From: Clavelina lepadiformis
Lineage: Eukaryota; Chordata; Ascidiacea; Aplousobranchia; Clavelinidae
DNA length: 64,000 nucleotides
Reading direction: 5' to 3'
Assembly (NCBI RefSeq): GCF_947623445.1
Contig: NC_135241.1
Span: forward strand, 14,758,501-14,822,500
Shown: positions 37,410 through 50,308 of the stretch, piece by piece
How positions within the stretch are numbered: position 1 is the stretch's first letter
How the letters are laid out: every line of letters starts with the position of its first letter
Notes under the pieces: generated by a model
What the model saw: the letters and a program-made list of their open reading frames with translations, nothing else
Databases searched by the model: none
What the model was told of the DNA's origin: nothing
Program-made: the position numbers and the translations under genes

Positions 37410-38901
37410 AAACTTGTAATTTTGTAACCATTTTGTAATATCATTCTTCCGTTTTTCTCTTTTCTTGTACCGCAAACAATTCCAGTGCCGCAAATAATAA
37501 TTATCGTTCATTTGTTTATATATTGAATCTTGAAACGTAAATTTGACATTTCAACTCTTTGCTATAGCAATATGTTTTCGAGCAGTAGCGTTCTTCTCTA
37601 GCTATTGAAATATAATAATCAAAGATTTTAGACTTATATCGAAAGGTTGTAAACATATTGGTAGCAGCTTGCGATATAACATCACGAACTTTTATGATCA
37701 GTAAGTCTAGTGACGTTAAGCACGCTTTAAGCCCCGGATTTGTTAGACATTGGATATGAATAGGCCTCGTTGACGCAAGACGAATACGTAGAAAGCTCTT
37801 CCGGCCGCTATGAGCAAAAAACTAAAATTTCATGCGTCACCATTCACGACTGTGGATATCCGTGCTATGTGTATTATTGTGCGATATCACTTGCTTTTTC
37901 TGTTTTGCAAAATATTATCTTCATGAATTGGTGAAAGCGCAACTAAGCTTTTTAAGTTTTATTTCAATTTGAGATAGAGATTTTCTCCTGAAACTAACTC
38001 TGCCATACTATCAGGAATATACTCACAGTATAGATAAACGTTTTCATATGATGCATGTAGGAGTAGGAGTCAAGGTTGCTATAATGGTTGATCTTGACCC
38101 CTACCTCATATACATGGCATTGAACGAAATAAACAAGTTTACAGTATGCAGCATACACACATCTGAGTGCAAATAAAGCTGTGTACGATTGTGCAAAGAT
38201 TGGTTGACACAGCAACCAAAATCATTACGAAAGCCATATGCCATGAACTTATGACCATGTATGCTTTCATGTGCAATACACACACGTAAATGCAACAAAC
38301 TATGTTATCTTTCAGTAAAAAAGCTTTCGAAAAAATTATGTTAGCGGTTTTCGAATCAAATGCCGAAATTTTCTACGCACACAAAAGGGTAAAACAATAA
38401 TAAACGTTTATAATTTATTTATAGTCGTAAATTCGTAATTTATTCATAGCGCTACAGCGTTTGTGAGCAACAATATGAAAAGTAATGAAATGTTAGCTGA
38501 AATTTCCCTGTTTCAAAACAGAATTGCGTAAAATCCAATCGTCTGGGAAGTATGATCGTCTAATTATAAATGAAAGATATAAATAGCCACACGCCGCAGA
38601 TACGTCTAAGACTGCCTTTAAAGCAACGGGAGATTGATTAAGTATCATTTGGTACGCTTTGTTGGACCTAATTACGTCAGATGCGATGGCGCACGATTAT
38701 GTTATAGCGTGAGAAGGCATCAGTTTCACATTTCAGTAACGCTTAGTGGTCGTTTTGTTGAGAAATCATTGCTAATACGATAGAAAAAAATTGAGCTAAC
38801 CAGTAAATTTCCATCAGAATATCAGTTCATCAGACCTGAATAAGCAATTAAAGTTCGAGCACTGCATGAAGTGAAATTTGTAGAAAACAATAACTGGAAA
38901 T
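37410..38901. other. Intergenic, 5' flank of the lectin-adhesion GPCR
   Basis: No coding exon or repeat with defined borders. The last few hundred bases probably contain the receptor's promoter and 5' UTR; no core promoter motif stands out. Confidence 0.4.
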
Positions 38902-41900
38902 ATGAAGACAAAACTACACGGGAGATTGCTTTTGTTCATTACGTTTACAGTTTTAAGTAGAAATCTTGCAAAAGGTAAGACGCAAAGATATTTTTGGACT
39001 TATAAATCATTAAGCACTGATCAGATAAATTTTTACTTACCACAATGTTTTATTTCTATACCAGGTATTGCTCCCAACCGAACCAGTACCTTGGGTAACC
39101 TGCAATATGGCTATTTTGCGCACAAGAAAGTTCAGTACCCAGAAGCTGTGAAGGGTTGCCGGCAATGGAATTCATCATTGGCGTTAATAAAAAACGAACT
39201 CATTCAAAGACACATTGAAAATCAAACTCGAGAATTAATTTTAGACGATTGCCTAATAAACAACAGGGCGTTTTACTACATTGGTTTACGTTTGGTTGGA
39301 AATACGTGGAAATGGTTGGACAACAGCACTGTCGAAGAAACTAACTTTACCAACTGGCAAGATATACCAATCGATGCAAACGACAACTGCACACGTCAAC
39401 CTAATGGTATGTGTTCGGGGAGAGTTGGAGAAGTTTTTGTGCAAATATTCGCTTGCCAGCAGCACAGGCACTTTGGAAAATGGTTTGATAAGAAAAGCGT
39501 TTCGACATGGTATTACATTTGCGAAAAACCGTTTGCAAAGGAAGAAAGCGGTACGAAACAAACATACCTTGCTCGAACTCAACTAGTAACAGAAGCTGAA
39601 AATACAAAAATACCTTCAAATATAAGCAAAGTAACTGACATCCTCATCATCGAAAATGGTAAGTGTGATCGTAAAACAAAAGTTTATGACTTTTGAGAAA
39701 AAAGAAAGCGTTACATAAAATCATGTTCTTGGGTGAACTTGGGTAAACGTGAACAATTTGGAAACCGTCTTGTTATCGTAAAAGGAAATTATCTGGGAAC
39801 TGTGTTATTTGCGATGTAAATCGTGATGTTAATTTCTGCTTGCCTGGAGGCGTGCTTTATGAAGCAGAATCGATAAGTTTGTCCCTATAATTTTAAAATT
39901 ATTTAGGTTGTTTATTGTCTGGAAATATTACCTTTCAAATTTGGAAAAAATATTGGCTAGAGATCATTGCATTGTTTTTTATATAACTTGGTAAAGAAAA
40001 ACTTTTTAAACGTTTGTTATATTTGAAAGAAACATACATATTTCTTGCAATTTCAGAAGTCACAACTGTACCAACTTTTGTGAAAAAAACATTATCCCAA
40101 AATCAAGAACAAGAGCTGGTAAATTTGGACAAATGTTTAAATGCATTGTTGGCGCCGCCAACTTATCAAGCAGAAAACTTTCTCAAAAAGTGCAACCTGG
40201 AGAAACTATTTGGGCGAACATTTTCAATCAGAAATTGGGAAGATAATGTGAGCAAATCATTTGCCAGGAGCATGTTTCTGCAAAGCTATTACAACCAAAA
40301 GAGGATTAGCAACTTCGTCAGTCAAGGAGTCATCATTCAACTTTACAAATTTTCTGGTTATAAAGATTGGAAAAATTTAAACAATAATTCAAACAACAGT
40401 TTAAACATTTCCTTGTTTAAATCTTCAAAGGACAGTTTTCTTTTGGAAAGGAAAGATTTAGATAAACTCCAAAGACCATACGTAATTGTGGCAGCAGCTT
40501 TCCAACCAGTTTTATGGCAAACGAACAATTTGACCGTGGCACACCCAGCAACAACGGAGTACAAGATTTCTGACGTTGACAAACTTGAATTGGGTAAAAC
40601 ATTTCGATTTTTGCCGCAAAATTCAAACATTTTGTCGCTTTCTGTGTTTGCGGCAAACCGGACGGGAAACCAATCTGTAAATTTACAAAAAGAAAGTGTT
40701 CCAGTAAGTCATTCACTTGATTTAGAAAATGATTTTTCTGTGAACGAAATTGAAAGAAACACGAATCAAAGAGTTGTACTCGGAGGAATAAAACATTCCT
40801 GTGTGTATTTGAATACCACATCAACTTACACTTGGTCTAACGAAGGATGCTTTGTAGTAAAATCAAATGGGGCAAATGTGATGTGCAAATGCAATCACAC
40901 AACGTCGTTTGGAGTTCTCCTGGCTGTACGCGTTATTCAGGTTCCTGCATTAGTGGAGACCATTCTCCTTGTTTTGGAAATTGTGTCAATCATAAGTCTG
41001 GCTTTAACAGCAACTTTTTTAATTTGGCTTCGAAAGAAATTGCACAACGACAGGACCATAATTCAAATAAACTTGTCGCTGTCGCTTCTTTTGCTACACT
41101 TCTTTTTTGTCATTGGTTCAGCTGCTACAAACACCGCAGTATTATGCGAAGTGTGCGCGTTCTTCTCACAACTGTTCACTTTATCCTCTGCCGTCTGGAT
41201 GCTAAATGAAGGAATTTTACTCTACTTGAAGACTTGCAAGAATGCACTGAAGTTTAATAAAAAGAAAGTTTTTCCAATCTTGATTACATCGGCCTGGGGA
41301 CTGACTCTTCTGTATGTTGTTATTTGCGCTGCTGTTGGTTTCCCGCTGGAAAAATATCTCGATTATTCTGAAGTATATACTAACATGCGATACAAGAATG
41401 AATCCACAACAGAAGAATCAGCGCACAAATATCTCAGATGTTGGCTCAGTAATTCGTCCGGAATGATCTACTCCGTTATTGTTCCTTTATTATTGATTTT
41501 TATTGCAAGCTTTGGAATCTTGATCATAATATCGCGGTCAATTAATGCGATGAATGTAAGATCAGAAAGCATGCGCCCAAGCCAGAGACAGATTCAACTT
41601 ACTTCCACTTCCGACCAGCAAAGTCAAGTTAACAAAGTTCAGCATACTTGCAACACTAAGCCTAAAGCGAAGAACTTGTCTATGGAAGGAAGAAAACGAA
41701 ATCAGAAAAACAACAAGCTGAAGAGATTTGCTTTGGCAAATAATATTTCTGTTACCTTACGAGCTATCGCTACTCTTGTACCTGCTTTAGGCATACCATG
41801 GTTTTTCGCATTTCTAGTTAACATACCCTCCACCGAAGTCATATTTATAACAATTCATGGAGTGATTAACGGTCTCCAAGGAGTGTTTATTTTCATAATT

Positions 41901-42014
41901 TATGTTGTGAGAAACGAGCAACTTCGGCGAGTGCTTAGACGAAAATGGTTTGAAATTCCCAGTCAAAAACGATCACTTGACACATTAAGTCGTAAATCTA
42001 CTAAGGGTAACTGA
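38902..42014 (+). CDS. Adhesion GPCR with N-terminal C-type lectin domain
   Basis: Exons 38902-38974, 39065-39658 and 40057-42014 join in phase to 874 residues. Residues 1-24 are a signal peptide. Residues about 35-182 form a C-type lectin-like domain (YYIGLRLVGNTWKWLD, FTNWQDIPIDANDNC, GKWFDKKSVSTWYYICEK). It lacks EPN/QPD sugar-binding motifs, and the usual Cys after W.D is a Ser. After a GAIN-like region comes a GPS (TYTWSNEGCFVVK, VMCKCNHTTSFGVLL, Cys501), with a predicted cut between Thr residues of HTT. A family B2 seven-helix domain spans about 516-840. The third intracellular loop (about 714-778) is long and basic for this family. GAIN-like region, GPS and all seven helices lie in one exon. 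Probable role: a surface receptor sensing a ligand through the lectin head. The ligand is unknown and no named orthologue was recognised. Confidence 0.92.
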
Positions 42015-42269
42015 ATTCATTGAAATTATTGGAAATGAATAGTATCGAAGGTTAGAAACTTAACTTTTGTTGTCCTTCATAGCAAAACTATTTTTATATG
42101 TTTTGTGTCTGCATACGATTATTTTGTCATCGTGGAGACTTTTTGAAAATTTTATCATTAAATTTTAAAAACTATTTTGTGTCTTTATATAAGATAGATA
42201 AGCATGAAGCTCCCTTGGTTACGTATTCATTTATTTATTTAAAACATAAATTTTAGCGATAAGCAACTA

Positions 42270-42275
42270 AATAAA
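42270..42275 (+). terminator. Candidate polyadenylation signal of the lectin-adhesion GPCR
   Basis: AATAAA, 255 nt after the receptor's stop codon and the first such hexamer there. Confidence 0.5.
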
Positions 42276-42299
42276 AAGCAGTGTATTGCGAGGCGTGTG

Positions 42300-44720
42300 G
42301 TAGGTGTGTCGCAATAGAATGTATAGAATATAGATCGAACATACGATTTTATAAATACATGTAAAGGTGTTTCCTTGCGATTGCTTTATCGCAGGGAACA
42401 CAGTAACATGCAGTGTATAATTACATAAATAGATGTGCCAAATGTTTACTTTGCAAAAAGTAAAAAACTAACAGCAAAAACGTTGAAACAAACGCAAACG
42501 TTTCTGATGATCGATCGTAACGACAATGAAATGGTTGCCAGAATTATTTATTATAATAACTAGTTGTTATTTATTATACTATAGTAGTCATTTATTAGTA
42601 GTATTAGGGTGATTTATCTTATTCTCTGACAAAGTGAATAGTTGAAGCATATAGTGTCCTTGTTCTTATGGGCTCTTTGATCATATTAGTTCATCACATT
42701 AGAATATTTTTCTATTTGGCACGTTCCAAATCTATAGTGTACAATCACTATGTACACATGTAGGCTATAGGTGGTGCGAACAATTTTCGCTCAAAATATA
42801 ACAAACAATAATTTCGAGTTGCAAACAATGAGCCAAACCTACAGTGGTTTTGCATATTATAATTAAAACAAACACAACTATCTTTTTAAACTAATTGGTA
42901 ATGTTGTTTTTCATTCTCTATACTTTGTAGTATGTTTTTACTTGAAGGGTATGCCCTAATGTTCTGAGTTTATAAGTGTATCACGATTGAGAAAAGGTTG
43001 CTGAGAAAACTGATGTACATAAAAGTATGTTAATCATAAAGACGCATAAGAAAACAACCTGCTAATTGAACGTACAGTGTTTTAAAAACTTGCAAAAAAG
43101 TTAAGAGCAAAAATTATACTGTACTAAATACGTTGAAAACAAAAGTTAAGAAATTTTTAACGTACCCAAGTCATCGAAACAGTTCCGGTTTAGTTTTCTA
43201 CAAAAACAGAAAAAGAATTTGATTTTATACATTGTTGGACCGTATATTTCGTAGACTGCAACATCTATAGCTGAGGGTGAAGCAAGTGTGGGTATATCTA
43301 ATTGCAATTGCGAATTTTTTGTTGCTTCTTTGGAAATGATTCACTGTTTCACTGCGTAGATATAGCGAAGACGCAAGGGCCTGTCGTAAGACGTAAGCAC
43401 AGACGTAAGAATGATTCAAAGTTTTAAAGGCGTGATATGTTAGGGGCGGATATGAGGCGAATCATACAAGCTTTGCTATAACATGACTTATGGTCCAGTC
43501 AATTACACAAGAAAAAGAGTCGAGCATGATGGACATACTGACTCGTGCATCAAGTGTTGCGTGATATGAAAACATGTGATATGATTTGCTATAAATGTGT
43601 TAATCTCTTTCACGGCGAACCGTCACACTAAAGTCACTATGTCAGTGTTGGTAGCCTATATTGAAAAACATATATACGAATTTGCCGCTTTAGTTGATTA
43701 ATGATTACACAAAATTACAAATCCGTTAGAGAATGTACGAAGTCACTATGCTCAAACACTGGGGAGAGGGGGGAGCAACATACGGAATTCTGAATTTTCA
43801 AAAATGAAATACAACAGCCAGATTAGGACATCTAACAGAGAAGAGCGCAGGAATTTAGCCTGTCACTTCACCAGCACTCACAAGTTTACAACCAAATTGA
43901 CTCAAACATTCCTAAACGTTTGAGCAAGAACAACGGCCAGAATTTAGTGATCAGCAGGGGAAGCCGACAGTACCACTGCGGTACGGGTGACAAATGATTA
44001 ATTATAGATAGATAGAAATAGATTAATTATAGACAACAATGATAAATTCTCATATAACAGCAAGCACTATACTATATATATAAGTTAATAATCACAGCAA
44101 AATATACAAATCATAACAACACAAAGGTGCAGAACAAAAGCAAGCCTCAAATCACGTAAACAAATAGAGCTCATGTAATAAACAAACACACAAAACCATA
44201 AATTGCAGAATATAAGCATTGAAAAGGTAAAACAAGGCGTGAGAAGTTAAAGTGTTCAAACAAAACTAAACATTTCGTGAAGTATTGTTAAATTTGTTAC
44301 ACGATGCATGATGCCATAGAAATACATTCGCCTTAACCACTGGAAATCAACTAATACTACAAACAATTGTTACAAAAGTTATGTGATGATTGGTTTGTTG
44401 ATTGTTATAAATTGTGAGTTGTCGATATTACTAATAATAATTCTTAATCAATAGTGTTTTTTCGCGTTACAAATAAAACTTCAGCCCAACGTTTTACTGT
44501 TTGTCATTGGGTGGCATGCGCAAAAACAGCAGCAGCAGGAAATGCTACGTGTTTATCAGTTTTCACGTTACTAAAAATTTGTTCGTATGTTGGCACCTTT
44601 CACAGTTGGCTCCAAATCGTGATGTCTGTGCGCAATTTGCACTCGCTGGGAAACTTTTCCACTTTTATTTCAGTGACAAGCGCTGTTAGAAACGCGTAGC
44701 CTAACGTCATTATGCATTAC
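42300..44720. other. Intergenic between receptor and its broken copy
   Basis: AT-rich with no defined repeat borders. A small hairpin-like sequence lies near 42365-42402 (TTTCCTTGCGATTGC ... GCAGGGAA). Overlapping frames at 44454-44699 show no convincing receptor similarity. Confidence 0.4.
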
Positions 44721-44727
44721 AGCATTT

Positions 44728-45123
44728 AGTCAAACGATGAGTGTAAGATCAGAAAGCATGCGTGTACAGGAAACACAAACTGACCTTACTTCTACAGAGT
44801 CATCATCTAAGTAAACAAAAGTAGGAAAAAGATATTCTTGAAGACTGTTCTTTTCCAGGCACACTGCAATTACTTTACGATCTATTGCTACCCTTATACC
44901 AGTTCTTGGTATACCTTGGTTTTTCGCATTTCTAGTTAATATACCCTCATGTGAAGTCATATTTCTGATAATTCATGGAGTGATTAACGGTCTCCAAGGA
45001 GTGTTTATTTTCATAATTTATGCTGTGAGAAACAAACAACTTTGGCGCGCACTGAGAAGGAGGACAATCGAGAAGATATCATCCACTTATAGTTTAAGCT
45101 TAAAGCAAAGAAAAACTACGTAG
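44728..45123 (+). pseudogene. Partial copy of the adhesion GPCR (loop 3 to C-terminus)
   Basis: Two blocks match the receptor at 41550-41980. The first (44735-44812) gives MSVRSESMR and DLTSTESSSK, then a stop. After about 50 nt the frame resumes as AITLRSIATLIPVLGIPWFF, with NIPSCEVIFLIIHGVINGLQ and RNKQLWRALRRRT, ending at TAG 45121-45123. This covers helices 6 and 7 and a different short tail. The lectin, GPS and helices 1-5 are absent nearby and the loop region is deleted or out of frame, so it is a truncated duplicate. Bases 44970-45022 are identical to 41852-41904, a higher local identity than the rest. Confidence 0.85.
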
Positions 45124-45981
45124 GCTTGAAATTTTTGCCGACCTGTTGCGTCAACGCTGTAGCAGGAGTTTTGTATACTTTTTTTATATTTCTGTAACAC
45201 GTACTTGAAAGGTAAGCATATTCTTTACAATTCTTTTTGGCTTACCAGACAATAGCAATGCAAATTTTAATTTGAAAATTTCCTTTCTCTTTACACCTTT
45301 TGAAAAATTTTGATCCCGCAGTAATGTTTCAATATCACCAAAGCAGGTTGCAATAATAAAAATTTTCTCAAAAACAACAGCACTCATACATACTTAAATA
45401 ATATTCACTTTCGTCAGCGGGTTGATTAATGGTCTATGGACGCCTTCGCATTTTCCCTACACATCGTTAGATGCAACGAGTTAAAAACATATAAGCCTAC
45501 ATGTTTTTTGTTGATCAACAAACGTAAAAAGAACTGGTTAATAAATTACACTGGCGTTCACAAATTGTATTCTCCCAAATTGACAAGATGGTAGGCATAT
45601 CTTATAGCCAAAGGAGTCTTTATTAAAGCTTATATTTCCACGTTTGCACATAATTCCGAAACGTATTCATGTTATTTTCAAATACGCTAACAAATATTTA
45701 AATACATGCTGCTAATTGTGTTTACTGTTAATTTGCCTGCGTGTTAAAAGAACTCAGTATTTGAAATTGCAATATAGCCTAACAACAATCTTTTTCCCCT
45801 CAGTGACATTAGGGATTTCAGGTCTCAATTTGAGAACCAATGCTCATACTCTATACTTTGGTATATTTTGCTTTTTATGACCGATACTTATATGTTTTGT
45901 AATATTGTATAGTTCACATTTGTATTGCTCGCATACGGTATATAGCATGATTGCATTAAAGATTAAATGAATGATGTAATT
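45124..45981. other. Intergenic, nothing recognised
   Basis: AT-rich DNA without supported exons or repeats. Confidence 0.4.
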
Positions 45982-45989
45982 ATCTAGCT

Positions 45990-46307
45990 CAGCGTGGTCC
46001 AACTTCTTTTCATCGCGGGCCATAATCAGAAAATTTTTTATCTTGCGGGCCAATGTTTTTAAATTAGAACTGAAGAACAATGTGACATTGATATTAGAAC
46101 TGAAAAAAGTTCTCTTTTTTATTAAAACTGAAATTAGAATAGTTCAAAACTTAGCTGATAAAATTTAAATGCTGATCAAGGTGACATATGCGGTCGAGGT
46201 TTTTCCTCAACAATAGCGACTATCAAAGCTGACTATCAGTTCGCGGGCCAAAAAATCGGTGCTCGCGGGCCAACTTTGGCCCGCGGGCCTGCAGTTGGAC
46301 CACGCTC
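45990..46307. mobile_element. hAT non-autonomous element with 8-bp TSD
   Basis: Ends CAGCGTGGTCCAACT / AGTTGGACCACGCTC with perfect 8-bp duplications ATCTAGCT (45982-45989 and 46308-46315). 318 bp, with GCGGGCCA motifs near both ends. Non-coding. Confidence 0.93.
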
Positions 46308-46379
46308 ATCTAGCTAATTAAGTTCTCTTTAGGTTCTGGAGTTATTTGTCGAATTTGTAGATAATTGCACTCGTTTGTA

Positions 46380-46460
46380 ACTATATGCTATATAGTCATA
46401 CGGTATACTATATACTATATACTATAACTACATACTATAACTATACGCTATACTACAGTT
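46380..46460. repeat. ACTATA low-complexity tract
   Basis: Irregular repeats of TATACTATA/CATACTATAAC. Confidence 0.6.
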
Positions 46461-46937
46461 TTCAGTCAGACTATACAATATGGTAGTTTTATTTCACGTT
46501 CATTGTTATACCTGTACAATTCTCTAGTAGACGAATACATTAAGCTTGTAACTTAGTTACAACATATCATTCTTTGATCATTTGCCGGCAGATAGAAAAA
46601 TAATGTTTGGTTATTATTTTTGTAATTGTATATACAGTATATAAAACAGTTTTATTTACTACAAAGCGTTCGACCACAAGAGAGTTTTAATACAATGACA
46701 GCATACAGTATACAGTTTGGGCTTTTGATTTCATAAAGGTGAAGTGGGAAGTGACACCATAACATAGTGCAGATCTATACCTGCAAAGTTCCCCTGTGTA
46801 TACGTGTTTTAGGAATTTACTATATTTTCTGCGTAGATCAAACTTAGCTTACACAAACAGTTTTCTGGCTTTTCAGTTCAAGTGTTTGCTGCTTTTTAAA
46901 AACCGTATATTATAAGATGAACCATTCTAAATACATC

Positions 46938-47150
46938 GTAATGTAGCTAACATAGCTGCTAAAAATAAAATGTAGCAAATGTAACTAGTGTAGCTACTAA
47001 ATACCAAAAGGTAACTAAGATAGCTACTAAATACCAAAAGGTAGCTAATGTAGCCTAACTTTTAAACACCAAAATGCAACTAATGCAACTAATGTAGGCT
47101 AGCCAGCGTAACTTTAATAAATACCAAAATATAGCTAACGCAGGTAACGT
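46938..47150. repeat. Tandem array of ~30-35-bp units
   Basis: Degenerate units of the form TAGCTACTAAATACCAAAAG follow each other about six times. Adjacent copies near 46991-47040 are nearly identical and outer copies more diverged. Non-coding. Confidence 0.75.
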
Positions 47151-47465
47151 TACATTGTACGCTAAATCTTGCACTTATGTTACTGTATTGTCCTGTTTTA
47201 AATGGTGTGTCTTTTACCGCTCCGCTACGCACAAAACCTGCCAATCTGCTGTGAAGAATTGAAATCGTTTGGAGTATATATTGGATTCGTTTAAATGAAA
47301 ATGGGAAGTGTAGCCTTCTTTTGTTTAGTTCATATTTCCATTTACTAATATGAATATCCATATATGTTCATTATTCAGAGTTAGATATATTAAATTGATA
47401 CAAGTTACAAGTTATAAACAAACTGTACAAATTTTGGTATATAGAATGGTACATATACTGTAAGA

Positions 47466-47803
47466 CAGGGCCGGACCCGGCCCGCGACGGGATTTTGAGC
47501 GGTCCGCAGACAGTTTCCAGACTTACATGATAATGTGGCCTGCGACCACAGTCTGCCGCAATCCCTCACTACTTGCTTACTATACGTCAAATATATAGCT
47601 ATTGAAGTACATTATTCGTTAATAAATTCATTAAATACTGTTTTTGGTCTCTATGCTTAAAACTTAAAGTTTACATTAAATACGATTTATTCCTTGCATA
47701 GGTGGATAAATACACGATTAATGTATCGATTCAGGAATCCGGCCCGCCAAGTAGTTTATTTTCTCATTTCAGGCCCGCCGACAGGAGAAGTTGCCCGCCC
47801 CTG
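47466..47803. mobile_element. hAT non-autonomous element with 8-bp TSD
   Basis: Left end CAGGGCCGGACCCGGCCC and right end GTTGCCCGCCCCTG, with perfect 8-bp duplications CTGTAAGA (47458-47465 and 47804-47811). 338 bp with GGCCCGC motifs. Non-coding. Confidence 0.9.
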
Positions 47804-47811
47804 CTGTAAGA

Positions 47812-49219
47812 CCTAAAATATTCAGGTATATTATCATGGACAATTGCATTTTGTCCATAACGAACAATGATATTCGCCTTTAGGCAGTACATGACCTTTT
47901 TAGACCGCACAAAGTAAGAAATGGCTTAAAATTATTATTTTAGCGTTTTGTTAGATACACATAAAAATGGCTGGTTTATTTATGTTATTATTATAAAGCT
48001 TCAAATCCTAAAAACTACAATTGATTCTGTCGCTTCGGTACTAGTTTAGTTTTTAAGTAGCCTGCGGTTGATGACTGATTTTTTTGGTATTGCGAGAAAA
48101 ACTGAAAACGCATTGACAGGAAAAAGGCTTTTGCTAAAAACTATCTGGTTAGCGTTCTTTTCCATTCACTTCATTCAAAAAATTATATAGCCTACAATGA
48201 AAGTAATCAAATAATGAACGCTCATCTTGTATATACTGTACGTTTCATTTAGTAATGTTTTGAATTATTAATAGTCGAAATGGCTGACAAATTATATGGC
48301 AGTGGGATATAGAATTGGCATGTTAAAAAGGCTTTGGCTATGATTCACCGTCATAAAACAAATGTCAGATAAACTAAAGGTTCCATAAATTTTCTTGCCA
48401 TTATTCAGTCATTTTTCAGGCATATGTCAGCCGTATCAGATCATCTTTGTGGTTCTGATTGGCGCCTTCGGCTATATAATCTGAAATGCATTAGATTTGC
48501 AGAAAAAGTTTTTCTGTGAGTTGCGCCACTTTATGTTAGTGGAAGCTGCGCCTAATGTAATAGTCGTTTTTAGACATAATTCAAAAGTTTTTATTATACA
48601 GTATATAGGAAAACCTGTATCTCAATAATATCGATAGCGACGTCGTCATCAGGTATCGCGGAGCTGTGAATAATCAATATTTAATTTAACCAATTGCGTT
48701 CCGTTTTTCCGTTTGCTTTGGAACCACATTAAGACTAACCAAGCAATAAGCGTATAAAGTTACATTAGCAGTGAGTGCTATGCATGCAAACTTACATGTA
48801 AATAGCCGCATTTGCCTACATATGGATCCCCAACTTTTGATTTATTGAGAAGTTTGTTAAGAAATTTCGAATTTTGTGTAGCTGCTCAACGATTTGCTCA
48901 GCATTTTATGATAAAAAGAAACACATACTAATCTCAACTAATGAAATGGGTGAAGTATAAGGTTTTTTAAAATGATGGTTTATAACGTTTGGTTGTAACA
49001 TAAATTAAGTTAGTTTTTATGTCTATTTTGTTCGTTCCGTTGTCACTATATACTTTGTACAGGTATGACGTACAGGAAAACAGAACATTTATTCCTTTCC
49101 GTGCAGGTTATAGGCGCTTTGTAAGATAATAATTAGCTGAGACTAAAATTTGTCTTTACATATTATATAGCTTAGGTGTATTCCTTGACACCTCACACCT
49201 GTGATGGTTTTGTGAAAAC
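47812..49219. other. Intergenic, 5' flank of the orphan seven-helix gene
   Basis: No exon, RNA gene or repeat with clear ends was recognised. Confidence 0.4.
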
Positions 49220-50308
49220 ATGGATTTTACTATCCCGGAAAATTCTAGTGAAATGTATAAGGTTCCTCTTTCCTTGCGATCGGGTTACCAAGCTACTGCG
49301 GCTCTTTTTGGATTGTTAGATTTATATTTGCTTATATCATTATTTGTCTTTGAACTATCAGCCAAGATAAAAACAGCAAGGAAATTGCGATTGTTCTGCT
49401 TCTTGGCTGTTCTTGCGGCGTTCTGTCATCAGATCCTACAACAGCTTGTTGTTATATACTCCGGATTAAATGACCAAGCTTGCTTTGCCCTGATGAACTT
49501 AAAATCTACTTTTTTTAACATTGTTGTATCTTTTACTTATGGTTATTTCTGGTACAGACAATGGCTGCTTTATTCCAATCCTAAACTGCAACATTTGCGT
49601 GGAAAAGCCATGGAATTTGTGACTTGGTTGGTTTTAGCGTTTCTTATAATCAACCCCTTCCTAATGTTTGGATTTCAGTTTAATGGAAAACTTTGTGAAG
49701 TTCAAAACCAAACTTGTATGGTTTTGAAACTGAACACCGTAGAATTTATTCCATTTGTCGTTGTTTCCTTCAGTTATGGATTTATTCAAGTAAGAGCTGT
49801 TTCTTTAAATTTTCATGATATACTTAATAATTTATGATAATAACCAAAATATTTTTCCATCCAGGCAACATTGATTTTTTTATATTTTTATCCATTATAC
49901 AAACAACATTCAACACAAGAAACAACTGGAAGGAAGAATGTGCAAATTTCGATCAATGTTATCAGCAATGAGCAGTTAAAATTTGAACAAAACCCCAATG
50001 TTACAATTGCAAACTATACACTTTCCGCAAGCGACGCCAACAATAACACCACAAGGTTTAGAAGACCAAAGCAAACGTTGCAAGAAAAACTGAGACGCTG
50101 GTTACTTCTCAGTTTGATATGCGTTTTTACCGACCTAATATCTGCCACGGTAATAGCAGTTTTCCTCTTATCCAAGCTACCAGGCAATATAATTTCTGTC
50201 ATGTATTTGTGGCATGACGCAAGTATGTTTATAAATTGTTTATGCATTATATGCTGCTTTAAAGCGTATCGTGAAATGTTGTTTCCTTATGTAAAAAAGA
50301 AATGTTAA
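49220..50308 (+). CDS. Orphan seven-transmembrane protein
   Basis: Two exons, 49220-49789 and 49865-50308, joined in phase 0 across a 75-bp GT-AG intron, give 337 residues. Seven hydrophobic segments lie near residues 22-46, 54-76, 88-112, 132-154, 172-200, 269-292 and 297-322. There is no cleavable signal peptide. A long loop between segments 5 and 6 (about 205-266) is Asn-rich with N-x-T/S sites (NVTIANYTLS, NNNTTRF). Cys in the second outer loop (GKLCEVQNQTCMV) could pair with Cys near segment 3. The DRY and NPxxY motifs of rhodopsin-type receptors are absent, so calling it a GPCR is only a guess. No family was recognised. Confidence 0.75.

Noticed and set aside
44454-44699. Frame just upstream of the broken receptor copy, possibly helices 1-5
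   Set aside because: Its translation does not align with the intact receptor's helices beyond composition.
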